The notes beneath the pieces were generated by a model, which did not search any database, was not told where the DNA came from, and worked only from the letters and a program-made list of their open reading frames with translations. Both the position numbers and the translations under genes were made by a program. From assembly GCF_900108345.1 (NCBI RefSeq), contig NZ_FNVV01000013.1, forward strand, positions 302,142-366,141: a stretch of 64,000 nt of DNA, given 5' to 3'. Shown in pieces: positions 27,601-36,023 of the stretch (positions within the stretch are counted from its first letter, which is position 1; the number at the start of each line of letters is the position of its first letter). This stretch comes from Bacteroides ndongoniae (GTDB taxonomy: Bacteria > Bacteroidota > Bacteroidia > Bacteroidales > Bacteroidaceae).

Positions 27601-27772
27601 CAGTAGGTGGGCTGAAACTGCGGGTTTGAAGAAAGTTCGTATATATTTTGCGGGTGGAAACTTGTTTACATTGTCCCATTTGAAGCATCTAGACCCGGAA
27701 ATGCCAAGTGTCAATCAAGGTTATTATCCGCAGCAGAGAACTTATGAATTTGGTTTAAATCTTTCTTTCTAA
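24656..27772 (+). CDS. SusC-family TonB-dependent outer-membrane transporter
   Basis: Outer-membrane beta-barrel that imports oligosaccharides with its SusD lid, 1038 residues. Order: signal peptide to about AIAQ, a CarboxypepD_reg-like domain (about 25-100, GNVFDEADNPLIGVSVF), the TonB-box region DEVVVVGYGTQKK, the plug domain (about 115-225, PLIVIDGVVTDYF, ATAAAVYGVRAAAGVILVTTK), then the barrel, ending on aromatic F (GLNLSF). A second ATG two codons later is an equally good start. SusD follows after 12 bases. Confidence 0.96.
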   Translation: MIMKNRCFILLLFLSALMSIKAIAQIRVEGNVFDEADNPLIGVSVFTEDRKVGTVTNADGHFVIMVPHAKANLTFSYIGYTTRKVSLNGERILKVVMKEDSELLDEVVVVGYGTQKKINVTGAIAQVDNKELKMAPSGNLSSMLAGRLPGLITKQSSGQPGHDGSSLYIRGNGAGDGSPLIVIDGVVTDYFPSFTQDEVESITILKDATAAAVYGVRAAAGVILVTTKRGEIQKPTVTVNSAVTLSQNTNFPKFLNGSDYAYWYNMAQRMDGVAEENLRFTAGEIDRINNPGPEESVYGNTDWFDLLFKDIAPTYTNNVSISGGTEKLKFFASVGAYNQQGIIDRTSYDKYNFRSNMDAKVTDNFDLSFDLSGYVSNENEPGASAGVGSYASIFQQAMLSYPYLQPYTASGMPVGSINLDGNGNNNPIAARDLSGKNNIKKTYFQGNVSMRYKLPFVKGLSLKLNASYVKNYTMQKKYLLTYDLACWNQSTRSWDVQNGRVANKVQLNQWFTDNQGYTIQPAVEYSNKFGKHAVSGLFLYEFSRADESSLSAGREDFPITDIMDMSYGLTVNENLVKGGHGLDKRAGYVMRLNYAYDDKYLLEITSRIDASTALPKKYRWGVFPGISVGWRISQEDFFRESVPFVENLKLRASIGRLGSDRAISNTMTYFSTATLSADPIVIFGSEPQKYLGTSRPVNPLLKWELTDTYNVGIESSMLNGLLGVELDVFYMKTTRSLESQSGSFPPSLGNYYPAYINYGSHDNRGFELVLTHRNRIKDFNYSVRGNISWARNKILKMTEDPNVPNYRRSTGRPMGEYWGFVAEGLFQSEEEIAQSAIYGPTLPGDIKLKDINGDGKITMDQDMVPIGRSSTPEMMYGLNIAADWKGIDFSMLLQGAALFDVNLCGIYSGVGYDNTFYTKPFYCDGNSPYYLVEGAWRPDHTDAEYPRLGIVSRDNGGKMSSWWVENGAYVRLKSLQLGYTIPSRWAETAGLKKVRIYFAGGNLFTLSHLKHLDPEMPSVNQGYYPQQRTYEFGLNLSF

Positions 27773-27784
27773 AATACTATTGCA

Positions 27785-29392
27785 ATGAAATACTTTTATA
27801 GATTCTTTAAAATATTTGTCTTCTCAACAAGTCTGTCAGTGGTGAGTTGTAATATAGATCCGGTGTTGACGGATAGTTATCCGGAAGATATCGCTTGGTC
27901 TAATGAAGATAATTTAAGGTTAAATTTGAATGGATTTTATTCTCTTATTGGGGGATATTATGGTGATGCAATTAGCAATGATGCTTGTACAGACATTCTG
28001 AAAATGAATGGTCCTAGGGATGAAGAAAACCTTTTTGTTTTTGGCTCTGTTCCTATTACTCCTGCGTCTAATCGTTTTGATTTGTGGGAGAATCGACATA
28101 CTTGGCAGTTATCATGTTGTCGTTTTCTGCGTGATTTAGCCGAGCATAAGGACAATTTTTCAGAATCTGTTGCATTAGAGGCTGAGGCGGAAGTACGTTT
28201 TTTTCGTGCTTTAGCTAATTTTGATTTGGCTAAGCGCTACGGAGCCAGTTTTATCCTTTATAAAGAGTTGCCGGAATTGGGACAGAAAGAACATGCGCGT
28301 TGTACTCCAGAGGAATGTTGGGATTTTATTGCAGAAGATTTGGATTTTGCTGCTCTTTATTTACCAGATGCGGATAAAGTTCCTTCCGGAAGGTTGACAA
28401 AAGGTGCTGCTTATGGAATGAAAGCGCGTGCGATGCTTTATGCAGAACGCTGGAAAGAAGCCTCAGATGCAGCGTTGGAAGTAAAAAAATTGGGATACAC
28501 TTTATATAAGAATCCTCTTAGAGAAGATAAAGGGTACGGTGAATTGTTTATGAATAGAAGAAGTTCTCCTCTGTCAAATTCAGAGAGTATTATTGAATTT
28601 GGTTATTCTTATGATAATAAAATGGACTATTCATTTGATTATTTTTATTGTCCTCCCAGCGATGGAGGCTATGCAGAGGTGAGTCCTACAGAAGATTTGG
28701 TTTCTGCATATCAGTTGGTTGATGGGCGTGATTTCGATTGGAGTGATCCAGAGATGGTAGCAGATCCGTATAAAGGACGCGATCCTCGTTTTTATGCTTC
28801 TATACTATATAATGGATGCCAGTGGAAGGGTGAGACACTGTATACTTATGAAGGGAGTAAAGATGGTTATGCAATGGGAGGTGGTACTACTTGTACGGGC
28901 TATTATATGCGTAAACTGTTTGATGAAACACTGCCTAAGGATGGAATGCGTTCTACTGATTTGACTTTTTATTATATGCGTTATGCCGAGGTGTTATTGA
29001 TTTATGCCGAAGCTATGGCTCAACAGAATAATCTGGATGAAGCATTAAAGGCGTTAAACGAAGTTCGTGCACGTGTTGATATGCCTGAGGTGCATGCTAC
29101 GACTAAGACTGAATTTATGAGATTGTTACGTCGTGAAAGAATGATTGAACTGGCTTTCGAAGGTCATCGTTTTTGGGACATCCGCCGTTGGGGGTTGGGA
29201 ACGACATTATTGAATGGAACCCATATGAAAGGAGTAAAACCTGTTCAAGTTTCAGATGGGTTTGAATATGAAATTGTTGATTGTGATGCAGGGCAAACGC
29301 GTGTCTATCTTGAAAAATATAATCGTTTTCCTATTCCACTTTCAGAAATACAGCAAAATATATTATGTGAACAGTTTGATGAATGGAAATAA
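27785..29392 (+). CDS. SusD-family surface glycan-binding lipoprotein
   Basis: Surface lipoprotein that caps the SusC barrel, 535 residues. Lipobox near LSVVSCNID; then the alpha-helical TPR-like SusD scaffold with hallmarks ALEAEAEVRFFRALANFDLAKRYG (about 125-150) and the C-terminal RRERMIELAFEGHRFWDIRRWG (about 448-470). The arrangement SusC-SusD with a short gap is the standard PUL core. Confidence 0.96.
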   Translation: MKYFYRFFKIFVFSTSLSVVSCNIDPVLTDSYPEDIAWSNEDNLRLNLNGFYSLIGGYYGDAISNDACTDILKMNGPRDEENLFVFGSVPITPASNRFDLWENRHTWQLSCCRFLRDLAEHKDNFSESVALEAEAEVRFFRALANFDLAKRYGASFILYKELPELGQKEHARCTPEECWDFIAEDLDFAALYLPDADKVPSGRLTKGAAYGMKARAMLYAERWKEASDAALEVKKLGYTLYKNPLREDKGYGELFMNRRSSPLSNSESIIEFGYSYDNKMDYSFDYFYCPPSDGGYAEVSPTEDLVSAYQLVDGRDFDWSDPEMVADPYKGRDPRFYASILYNGCQWKGETLYTYEGSKDGYAMGGGTTCTGYYMRKLFDETLPKDGMRSTDLTFYYMRYAEVLLIYAEAMAQQNNLDEALKALNEVRARVDMPEVHATTKTEFMRLLRRERMIELAFEGHRFWDIRRWGLGTTLLNGTHMKGVKPVQVSDGFEYEIVDCDAGQTRVYLEKYNRFPIPLSEIQQNILCEQFDEWK

Positions 29393-29404
29393 AAAATATA
29401 GCGT

Positions 29405-30826
29405 ATGAAGATCTTTAGTGAAATAGCAATAATAATTGTTTGTGTATTTATTCTTCCTTTGGCTTCTTGTGAGTCTCCGGATTTATCAGAAGGAAGGAAT
29501 GATCAGGTTAATGGTCTGTTGAATGTTACTATTCGTATACCAGGAAATGCAATAGAATATAATGCTGAAAAAAAAGGTCCATATAATGAAGGAGAAGAAA
29601 TTGTTGTCAAAGTTCCAACCAGTGATGAAGCTCCTCTGGATCTGACCCGACTTATTTGTACAGTTAGCGTGGAACATAATTGTTATGTTGATCCTCCTTT
29701 AGGTGGAGAACTGGACTTTACAGAGCCTCGTAAAATAACGGTTATAGATGTAAATGGTACACTACATCATAATACAATTCGTGTTGAACCTGTGTATCCT
29801 AAAACTAGATTTATTAATTTGTGGAAGAAGTCATGCTTGGATTTAGGGCTTGCTACTCGTAATAATACAGGTGTTGCGATGAATGAGAAGTATTTGGCTG
29901 TGCAAGAATATGATGGACCTATATATTTGTTCGATAAGGATAGTGGCGAATTTATCAAGAAAATTGATGCTGCAAGGACTTTTATGATGAAGATTGATGT
30001 AGATGCGGCAGGACATTTTGTTACGGCACGTGAGAATATTTATGGTGCAGGTTTCATGGTCTATTATTATTCTGAAACAGAAAACGAGCATAAACTTTTG
30101 CTTGATTATACAGATGCTGATGGTTGTCCAGCTGATATGGGATATGAGATGAGTGTTATTGGAGATGTGACAAAAGGAAGGGCATTTATTTATGGAATGG
30201 CTCCTGATGATATGTATATTTATTACTGGGAATTACAAGATGGTACGTTGCTTACTCCTGCAAATCAGCCTAATAAACTACGTTATGGTGCTGCGAAAGG
30301 AAATTGGTCTCGCGCTCAAATTCAACGTGCTACTTTAGATGATTCTTCAGAACATTATATTTCTTATTATCGTCCTTCAGCAGATGATGCTGAGAATGAG
30401 AATTCATCAGTAAAGCAAGGCAGTCGTTTTAATATTTTCTCTACCGCTATGGAAGTTGTTGAATTGGAACCGTCGAACCATGCTTATAAGATCCTTGATT
30501 TTAAAGTATTCAATGTAGAGCAAGATCAGTTCTTGGTATTGAATGAACAAAACTACTCTGCTTGGGGAAATTCTAAGGTGCAGGTATTTGAAATAACAGA
30601 TCGTTCAATGATGGAATTGAAACCTGGTGAGAATGGATATGACAAGTTTAATTTGTTCTCAGGAGAAGAAATAGCTCCTACAAATTATAATGTGTGGGGA
30701 GATGTCGCTGTATATTCAAAATCTACCTCTTCTGGATATGATGTATATATCGCAGCTGCAACGGTTGGATTTGATACAAATGAGTCTGTCATTAGAATGT
30801 ATAAGATGAGTTATAATCCTCAATAA
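29405..30826 (+). CDS. Third surface lipoprotein, DUF5018-like, candidate glycan-binding protein
   Basis: 473 residues with lipobox LPLASCESP, directly after susD where surface glycan-binding proteins are usually encoded. The N-terminal part (about 25-130) looks like an immunoglobulin-like domain; the rest is rich in repeated beta strands (YLAVQEYDGPIYLFDKDSGEFIKKI), suggesting a beta-propeller. It resembles the DUF5018 group seen in Bacteroides PULs, but this was not searched. No enzyme motif seen. Confidence 0.72.
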   Translation: MKIFSEIAIIIVCVFILPLASCESPDLSEGRNDQVNGLLNVTIRIPGNAIEYNAEKKGPYNEGEEIVVKVPTSDEAPLDLTRLICTVSVEHNCYVDPPLGGELDFTEPRKITVIDVNGTLHHNTIRVEPVYPKTRFINLWKKSCLDLGLATRNNTGVAMNEKYLAVQEYDGPIYLFDKDSGEFIKKIDAARTFMMKIDVDAAGHFVTARENIYGAGFMVYYYSETENEHKLLLDYTDADGCPADMGYEMSVIGDVTKGRAFIYGMAPDDMYIYYWELQDGTLLTPANQPNKLRYGAAKGNWSRAQIQRATLDDSSEHYISYYRPSADDAENENSSVKQGSRFNIFSTAMEVVELEPSNHAYKILDFKVFNVEQDQFLVLNEQNYSAWGNSKVQVFEITDRSMMELKPGENGYDKFNLFSGEEIAPTNYNVWGDVAVYSKSTSSGYDVYIAAATVGFDTNESVIRMYKMSYNPQ

Positions 30827-30844
30827 GATCTTAATTTAATCAAT

Positions 30845-30871
30845 GGGGATGTATCACAGTGGTACATCCTC
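30845..30871 (+). other. Hairpin inside the PUL after the third lipoprotein gene
   Basis: GGATGTA / TACATCC stem (extendable by a GGG/CTC pairing) around TCACAGTGG, in the gap before the next gene. There is no long T run, so partial termination or mRNA processing are both possible. Confidence 0.5.
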
Positions 30872-30891
30872 ATATAAACATTTTTAGTGTT

Positions 30892-32568
30892 ATGAGAGTA
30901 TCTATGATGTATATTTTTTCATTAGTGTTTTTCTTTTTTTCATGTTCTGACGATAAAAAAGAGAATAAACTTGAGAATGATGTAAATTTGGCAGAAGAAA
31001 TTCAGAAGGTTCTTAATGAAACTAAAGCGACTAAAATTATTAATCCTTTCGATGAACTAAATTGTGAGATTTATCATACAACGTTGACAGATCCGGAACC
31101 AGCTGAGCCGACCAATGCTACAATAAATTACGAGTTGGGAGATGATAAGATGGAAGGAAATGGAAGTTTCCGCTTGAAGTATATGTTTACAGGCAGTTCT
31201 TTAACTGCTGCACCTGAAAAAGTTTATTTTGAGCAGACGTGGGGAGATTGGCGTTTTGATTTATCTTTTTATCCGTTAGGTTTATCAATCTGGGTAAAAG
31301 GCAATAAGGATAATAAAGGAGTTTTCCGTTTTGTTCTTTTAGAAGATAAAATGCAATTTTCGGCAGAGGCTCCTCATGACAATACTCGTAAACGTTGGTC
31401 TTATTATGTTTTTGAGGATAAAGATATTTTGTCAAAGGATGGATGGAATCGATTAATAATGCCCTATAGCGCTTTTAAACTTTACAAAAAAGGTGAAGGG
31501 GAGGTTTCGGAGAAACTGGAATTAAACCGATGTGAGGGTTATAGAATAGAGATTGTTAATACAAAACATGAGACAGGAAATGGAGAGGTTGGCATTGATA
31601 ATTTGGAACAGTTGACTTCATATGAATTAAAGCCGGGGCTTCCTAAATTCTCCAGTATCTTTATTCAATTAAATAAAGATGCTTATGAAAATGAAAATTG
31701 GGATCAACAATTTAAGGATAGCAAAGCTATTGGATTGGATACTTGGATTATTCAATATGCTCAACAGTTTACGGGGGCAGATGAAACGACCAATATCTCT
31801 TTCTATAAGAACACAAACCTACCATGGGTTACTGTAAAATGTGATATTATTGATAAAATGTTTGAGGCGGCGGAGCGTAATGGAATGAAACTCATTTTGG
31901 GGTTATATCCAGGAGATTACAGCAAAACGAATACGAATGATCCAACAAAGTATGATAGTAATTTGCAACGTAATAAAATGCTTTTTGATGAAGTTTATGA
32001 GCAATTTGGTAATCATCCTTGTTTAGCCGGATGGTATATTACAGAGGAATTTCATGATGGATCATATCCTGTCGGTTGGCAACAAGAACCTGCTCTTTCT
32101 TTATTAGCACAGTATCTTGAAGGGGTAGCTTCCTATATTAAAACTAAGTCAAATAAATCTGTTTCGATAGCTCCAGCTTTGTGGCGTGGTATGCCTGCAG
32201 ATATTTGTGGAGAATGGTTTGGACGTATATTTGCTCAAACACCTAATATTGATTATTTATATCTTCAAGATTGTGGAGGACGTTGTCTTGTCGATTTTGA
32301 TGTTGATTTGCCTAATTGGTATGCAGAAATAAAGAAAGCATGTGATGCCAATGGAGTAACATTTGGAGTGGATATTGAGTCTTTTAAGAGTTGTGGTTGC
32401 CCAGATGTTCCTTATCATGCAAAAGATTGGGAAGAATTGAAAGAGCAACTTTTTGTTGCAGGGCTTTTTACTGAGTATATAACAAACTTCAGTTGGGTAA
32501 CATTTAAAAAAGGAACAGATAATTATGATGGTTATAAAAAATATTTGGAAGAAAATGGACTGCTATAA
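30892..32568 (+). CDS. DUF4434-like lipoprotein with N-terminal beta-sandwich
   Basis: 558 residues from the ATG at 30892; lipobox FFFFSCSDD. Residues about 60-250 form a CBM-like beta-sandwich (ELGDDKMEGNGSFRLKYMF, LSIWVKGNKDNKGVFRFVL). The DUF4434-like barrel follows (about 260-558): FSSIFIQLNKDAYENENW, AIGLDTWIIQYA, AAERNGMKLILGLYPGDY. Candidate catalytic residues: E386 in GWYITEE and E496 in VDIESF, 110 residues apart as in the first DUF4434-like gene. An in-frame upstream ATG would precede the hairpin stem region and lacks a signal peptide start. Confidence 0.82.
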   Translation: MRVSMMYIFSLVFFFFSCSDDKKENKLENDVNLAEEIQKVLNETKATKIINPFDELNCEIYHTTLTDPEPAEPTNATINYELGDDKMEGNGSFRLKYMFTGSSLTAAPEKVYFEQTWGDWRFDLSFYPLGLSIWVKGNKDNKGVFRFVLLEDKMQFSAEAPHDNTRKRWSYYVFEDKDILSKDGWNRLIMPYSAFKLYKKGEGEVSEKLELNRCEGYRIEIVNTKHETGNGEVGIDNLEQLTSYELKPGLPKFSSIFIQLNKDAYENENWDQQFKDSKAIGLDTWIIQYAQQFTGADETTNISFYKNTNLPWVTVKCDIIDKMFEAAERNGMKLILGLYPGDYSKTNTNDPTKYDSNLQRNKMLFDEVYEQFGNHPCLAGWYITEEFHDGSYPVGWQQEPALSLLAQYLEGVASYIKTKSNKSVSIAPALWRGMPADICGEWFGRIFAQTPNIDYLYLQDCGGRCLVDFDVDLPNWYAEIKKACDANGVTFGVDIESFKSCGCPDVPYHAKDWEELKEQLFVAGLFTEYITNFSWVTFKKGTDNYDGYKKYLEENGLL

Positions 32569-32579
32569 AGATATTTGAT

Positions 32580-33620
32580 ATGAAAATAGGAAAAGTAAAT
32601 TTTTTATTAATTCTTTTGATTTGTAGTAATTGTCTGCAACTTTGGGGCATTTCAGCATATACATTAGACAACTATCTGATCCCTGTCAATAAGCCAGGAG
32701 TAACAATTGGAAGAATTTATCCGCTTCCGTCAGATGTTTGTTTGATATCTGATACGTCTTCTCTTTTTAGAATAGATACGGAAAGTAAGTCTATTTGTTT
32801 AAAGAAGAACAAAGCTTTATCACAGGGACAGAGTGCATACAGATTTGGTATTAGTCTACAGATTGATGGCCAGATTTACGAATTTGAATTGTTGAAAGAT
32901 GATTTTAGCAGAAACAGAATCGTAGCTCATCGTGGAGCATGGAAACAGAGTGGAGCATTACAAAATTCTATTCGTTCTTTTCAGAATGCTGTTGCATTAG
33001 GTTGCCAAGGCTCGGAGTTGGATGTTTGGCTGACGGCAGACAATAGAGTTGTGCTTTCACATGACCCTCATGTGTATGGTATGGAAGTTGAGAACACAAA
33101 TCTGGCCGAATTATTTCAGAATACGGTTCATAAGGATGATCCAGTTCCATCTTTGCAAGAATTGCTGCTGGTTGCAAGAAGACAAAATACGACTCGTCCG
33201 ATAATAGAAATAAAAGATTCCCAGAAAGGATTGTTTCGTACATTGCAATTGACGGACTCTGTTGTTAGCATTGTACATCGTATGAAGATGCAGGGATATG
33301 TAGAATATATCAGTTTCAATTATGATGTTCTAAAACGTATTCGGCAATTGGATCCGACAGCCAAAATCCTTTATCTGATGGAAGGAAAGAAAGAATTACA
33401 GGATTTGGTTAATGATTCTATTTCTGGCATTGACTATTCCTATTATGCATATCGGCAAGACAAGAACTTGTTTCAGAAGGCTAAAGAAAAGGGGTTGCTG
33501 ACAAATGTATGGACTGTAAACAATGCGGAAGAATTGTTCTTGTATTATCAGTTGGGACTTGATTATATTACGACGGATGAACCGGAATTATTATTGAAGA
33601 TTATAAAAAGTTTGAAATAA
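32580..33620 (+). CDS. Secreted glycerophosphodiester phosphodiesterase family protein
   Basis: 346 residues with a signal peptide and a ~90-residue N-terminal beta domain, then a GDPD TIM barrel (about 115-346). Catalytic features are intact: VAHRGAW, the metal-binding SELDVWLTAD, LSHDPH with the second histidine, and PIIEIKD. The usual ENT after HRG is QNS here. GDPD enzymes hydrolyse glycerophosphodiesters to glycerol 3-phosphate and an alcohol. With the next gene it could strip phosphodiesters from a glycan (inference). Confidence 0.9.
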   Translation: MKIGKVNFLLILLICSNCLQLWGISAYTLDNYLIPVNKPGVTIGRIYPLPSDVCLISDTSSLFRIDTESKSICLKKNKALSQGQSAYRFGISLQIDGQIYEFELLKDDFSRNRIVAHRGAWKQSGALQNSIRSFQNAVALGCQGSELDVWLTADNRVVLSHDPHVYGMEVENTNLAELFQNTVHKDDPVPSLQELLLVARRQNTTRPIIEIKDSQKGLFRTLQLTDSVVSIVHRMKMQGYVEYISFNYDVLKRIRQLDPTAKILYLMEGKKELQDLVNDSISGIDYSYYAYRQDKNLFQKAKEKGLLTNVWTVNNAEELFLYYQLGLDYITTDEPELLLKIIKSLK

Positions 33621-33627
33621 AGAAAAT

Positions 33628-34614
33628 ATGTATAGGAAATTACTATTATGTATCATCCTGTTATCTACAGCTTTTATAAGCTATGCGCAGGAAAAGAAAT
33701 TGGTGTTTAATAAAGACGGTTATTTTAAAATTGTCCAATTTACCGATGTTCATTATAAATACGATGATCAGGCGAATTCTCAGATTGCTTTAGACCGGAT
33801 AAACGAGGTGTTAGATGCAGAACATCCTGATTTTGTAATATTTACCGGAGATGTTGTGGTTTCTAATGAAGCTTATAAAGGATTAGATATCGTTTTGGAA
33901 CCATGTATGAAGCGTGGCGTACCTTTTGCTGTTGTGTTTGGAAATCATGATGATGAGTATGATCGGACTCGTGTGGAACTTTACGATTATATTGCCGGGA
34001 AACAGGGCTGCATGATGCCGGCTCGTACAGGGAACCATGTTCCCGATTATACTTTGACAGTTATGTCTTCGAAAGAACAGGATAAGAGAGCAGCTTTATT
34101 ATATTGCATGGATTCTCATTCGTACACAAAACTGAAATCGGTACCCGGATATGACTGGATAAAGTTTAATCAGATAGTTTGGTATAGGGCTCAAAGTATG
34201 GAGTTTACAAAACAAAATGATGGTGCTCCTCTTCCTGCGTTGGCTTTTTTTCATATCCCGTTACCCGAGTATAAAGATGCTGTCACGGAAGACAAAAACA
34301 GATTGTTTGGGATCAGAGGCGAGGCTGTATGCTGTCCTACGATGAATTCCGGTCTGTTTGCTTCGATGAAAGAATGTGGAGATGTGATGGGGATTTTTGT
34401 GGGGCATGATCATGATAACGATTATGCTGTAGCTTATCGGGAAGTTGTATTGGCATACGGACGATACACCGGTGGAAATACGGTATACAATAATCTGCCT
34501 AATGGAGCTCGTATCATTATTTTGAAAGACGGCGAGCGTACATTTGAATCTTATATTCGTTCTGCTGGCGGAAAAGTTGAATCGCACATTATTTATCCAG
34601 GTAGTTTTTACTAA
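33628..34614 (+). CDS. Secreted metallophosphoesterase
   Basis: 328 residues with a signal peptide ending near SYAQ. All calcineurin-like metal motifs are present in order: FTDVHY, FTGDVV, FGNHDDE, FFHIP and GHDHDND, as in Dcr2/PAP-like phosphatases. It is predicted to remove phosphate monoesters, or phosphodiesters, in the periplasm. It starts 7 bases after the GDPD gene, so the two are likely translated together. Confidence 0.9.
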   Translation: MYRKLLLCIILLSTAFISYAQEKKLVFNKDGYFKIVQFTDVHYKYDDQANSQIALDRINEVLDAEHPDFVIFTGDVVVSNEAYKGLDIVLEPCMKRGVPFAVVFGNHDDEYDRTRVELYDYIAGKQGCMMPARTGNHVPDYTLTVMSSKEQDKRAALLYCMDSHSYTKLKSVPGYDWIKFNQIVWYRAQSMEFTKQNDGAPLPALAFFHIPLPEYKDAVTEDKNRLFGIRGEAVCCPTMNSGLFASMKECGDVMGIFVGHDHDNDYAVAYREVVLAYGRYTGGNTVYNNLPNGARIIILKDGERTFESYIRSAGGKVESHIIYPGSFY

Positions 34615-34628
34615 AGAAGGAAATTGAT

Positions 34629-36014
34629 ATGAAACGTATTTTGTTATTAGTTATTTCTATTTTGTTTTTTACAGGCTTATGGGCTGATGAGAATAATGTC
34701 AGTCTGACACTGATTCCTCCAGGAAAAATCACAAATAAAGTTGACTTAGACATCCGGGGAGGTATTATTAATAAAAGTGATCAGCAACGGACTTTTGAGG
34801 TTTCCATATACTGGGGGAGAGAAAAAAGGAATACTTTGTTGTACGAGTCATCTGTAACAGTTCCGGCTGGAAAATCGGAAACTGTGAAGATTGTGGTACC
34901 TACCAAGCAGCGGTTAGGAAAGCACAAGGTTATTCTGAAAGTTACTGATGGAAATAGAACATACCGTAAAACGAAGGATATTGAAGTGGTGGAGTCGGAT
35001 ATCCGTTCAATCCAACAAATATCCGGAGCTTGGGCTGGCATTTATCATTGGAGTGAAATTGAAGGCAAGCATTGGAACAAAGATATAAAGAAAATGACCG
35101 ACGAGCAATGGAAGGAATTGGTACGTTCAATGCATAAGGTTGAAATGGATATGATTGTCATTCAAGAGGTCTTTCGTAACGAACAGTATGTGGGCAAGCA
35201 TAATACGACAGTAGATAGTTATGCAGGAAAAGCTTTTTATCCTTCAGAATTATATCCGGGGCGTATGGATATTACGGCTGAAGACCCTATAGGAGCCATC
35301 TTGTCCGAAGCCGACAGATTGGGAATGAATGTTTTAGTTGGTGTGGGCATATTTGCATGGTTTGATTTTACTCCGGAATCTTTGGAGTGGCATAAACGGG
35401 TAGCTAAAGAATTGTGGGATATGTATGGCCATCACGAATCGTTTTATGCTTTTTATGTTTCCGAGGAAAGCGGAGGAGGATTGGATAATTGGGAACAACA
35501 ACCGGACATGCGTAAAAAGAGGAAGGCAGACATTGTGAACTTCTTTAAGGAATTTAAGTCTTATTGCAACAGCTTTGCACCGGGGAAACCTATCATGCTG
35601 GCTACTAATAGTTTTGAAGTTCCCAATGGAATGGATACTTATCCTGCATTATTGGAGTATTTGGATATTCTTTGTCCGTTTGGCTTTGCCCGTATGCCGG
35701 CTGGTGATTTGACGGGGAAAGAGGCGGCAGATATGCTTCAGGAAGCATGTAACAAAGCAAAGTCTCATTTGTGGTTTGATTTGGAAGCTTTCCTGTTTAA
35801 TCCTGATAATTCGTTGTATCCTCGTCCGATAGAAGAAATCATTCATGATCTGAATCTATTCTCTAATTTTGAAAAGATTCTTTGTTATCAGTTCCCAGGC
35901 GTCTTCAATGACCCGGATATGTCCATTCGTGTAGGCGAGGAACGTACGATTGACTTGTTCAATGGATATATGAAGTATTTGAAAGAGTTGAAGGCCAAAG
36001 CTAAAAATAAATAG
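34629..36014 (+). CDS. DUF4434-like protein with N-terminal Ig-like domain
   Basis: 461 residues with a Sec signal peptide. An Ig-like beta domain (about 25-120, VDLDIRGGIINKSDQQRTFEV) precedes a DUF4434-like barrel (about 130-455): ISGAWAGIYHW, KVEMDMIVIQEV, FYPSELYPG, ADRLGMNVLVGVGIF. Candidate catalytic residues: E280 in FYVSEE and E386 in FDLEAF, 106 apart. It sits between the phosphatase and esterase genes with 14- and 9-base gaps. Confidence 0.82.
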   Translation: MKRILLLVISILFFTGLWADENNVSLTLIPPGKITNKVDLDIRGGIINKSDQQRTFEVSIYWGREKRNTLLYESSVTVPAGKSETVKIVVPTKQRLGKHKVILKVTDGNRTYRKTKDIEVVESDIRSIQQISGAWAGIYHWSEIEGKHWNKDIKKMTDEQWKELVRSMHKVEMDMIVIQEVFRNEQYVGKHNTTVDSYAGKAFYPSELYPGRMDITAEDPIGAILSEADRLGMNVLVGVGIFAWFDFTPESLEWHKRVAKELWDMYGHHESFYAFYVSEESGGGLDNWEQQPDMRKKRKADIVNFFKEFKSYCNSFAPGKPIMLATNSFEVPNGMDTYPALLEYLDILCPFGFARMPAGDLTGKEAADMLQEACNKAKSHLWFDLEAFLFNPDNSLYPRPIEEIIHDLNLFSNFEKILCYQFPGVFNDPDMSIRVGEERTIDLFNGYMKYLKELKAKAKNK

Positions 36015-36023
36015 AAGAAAAAG

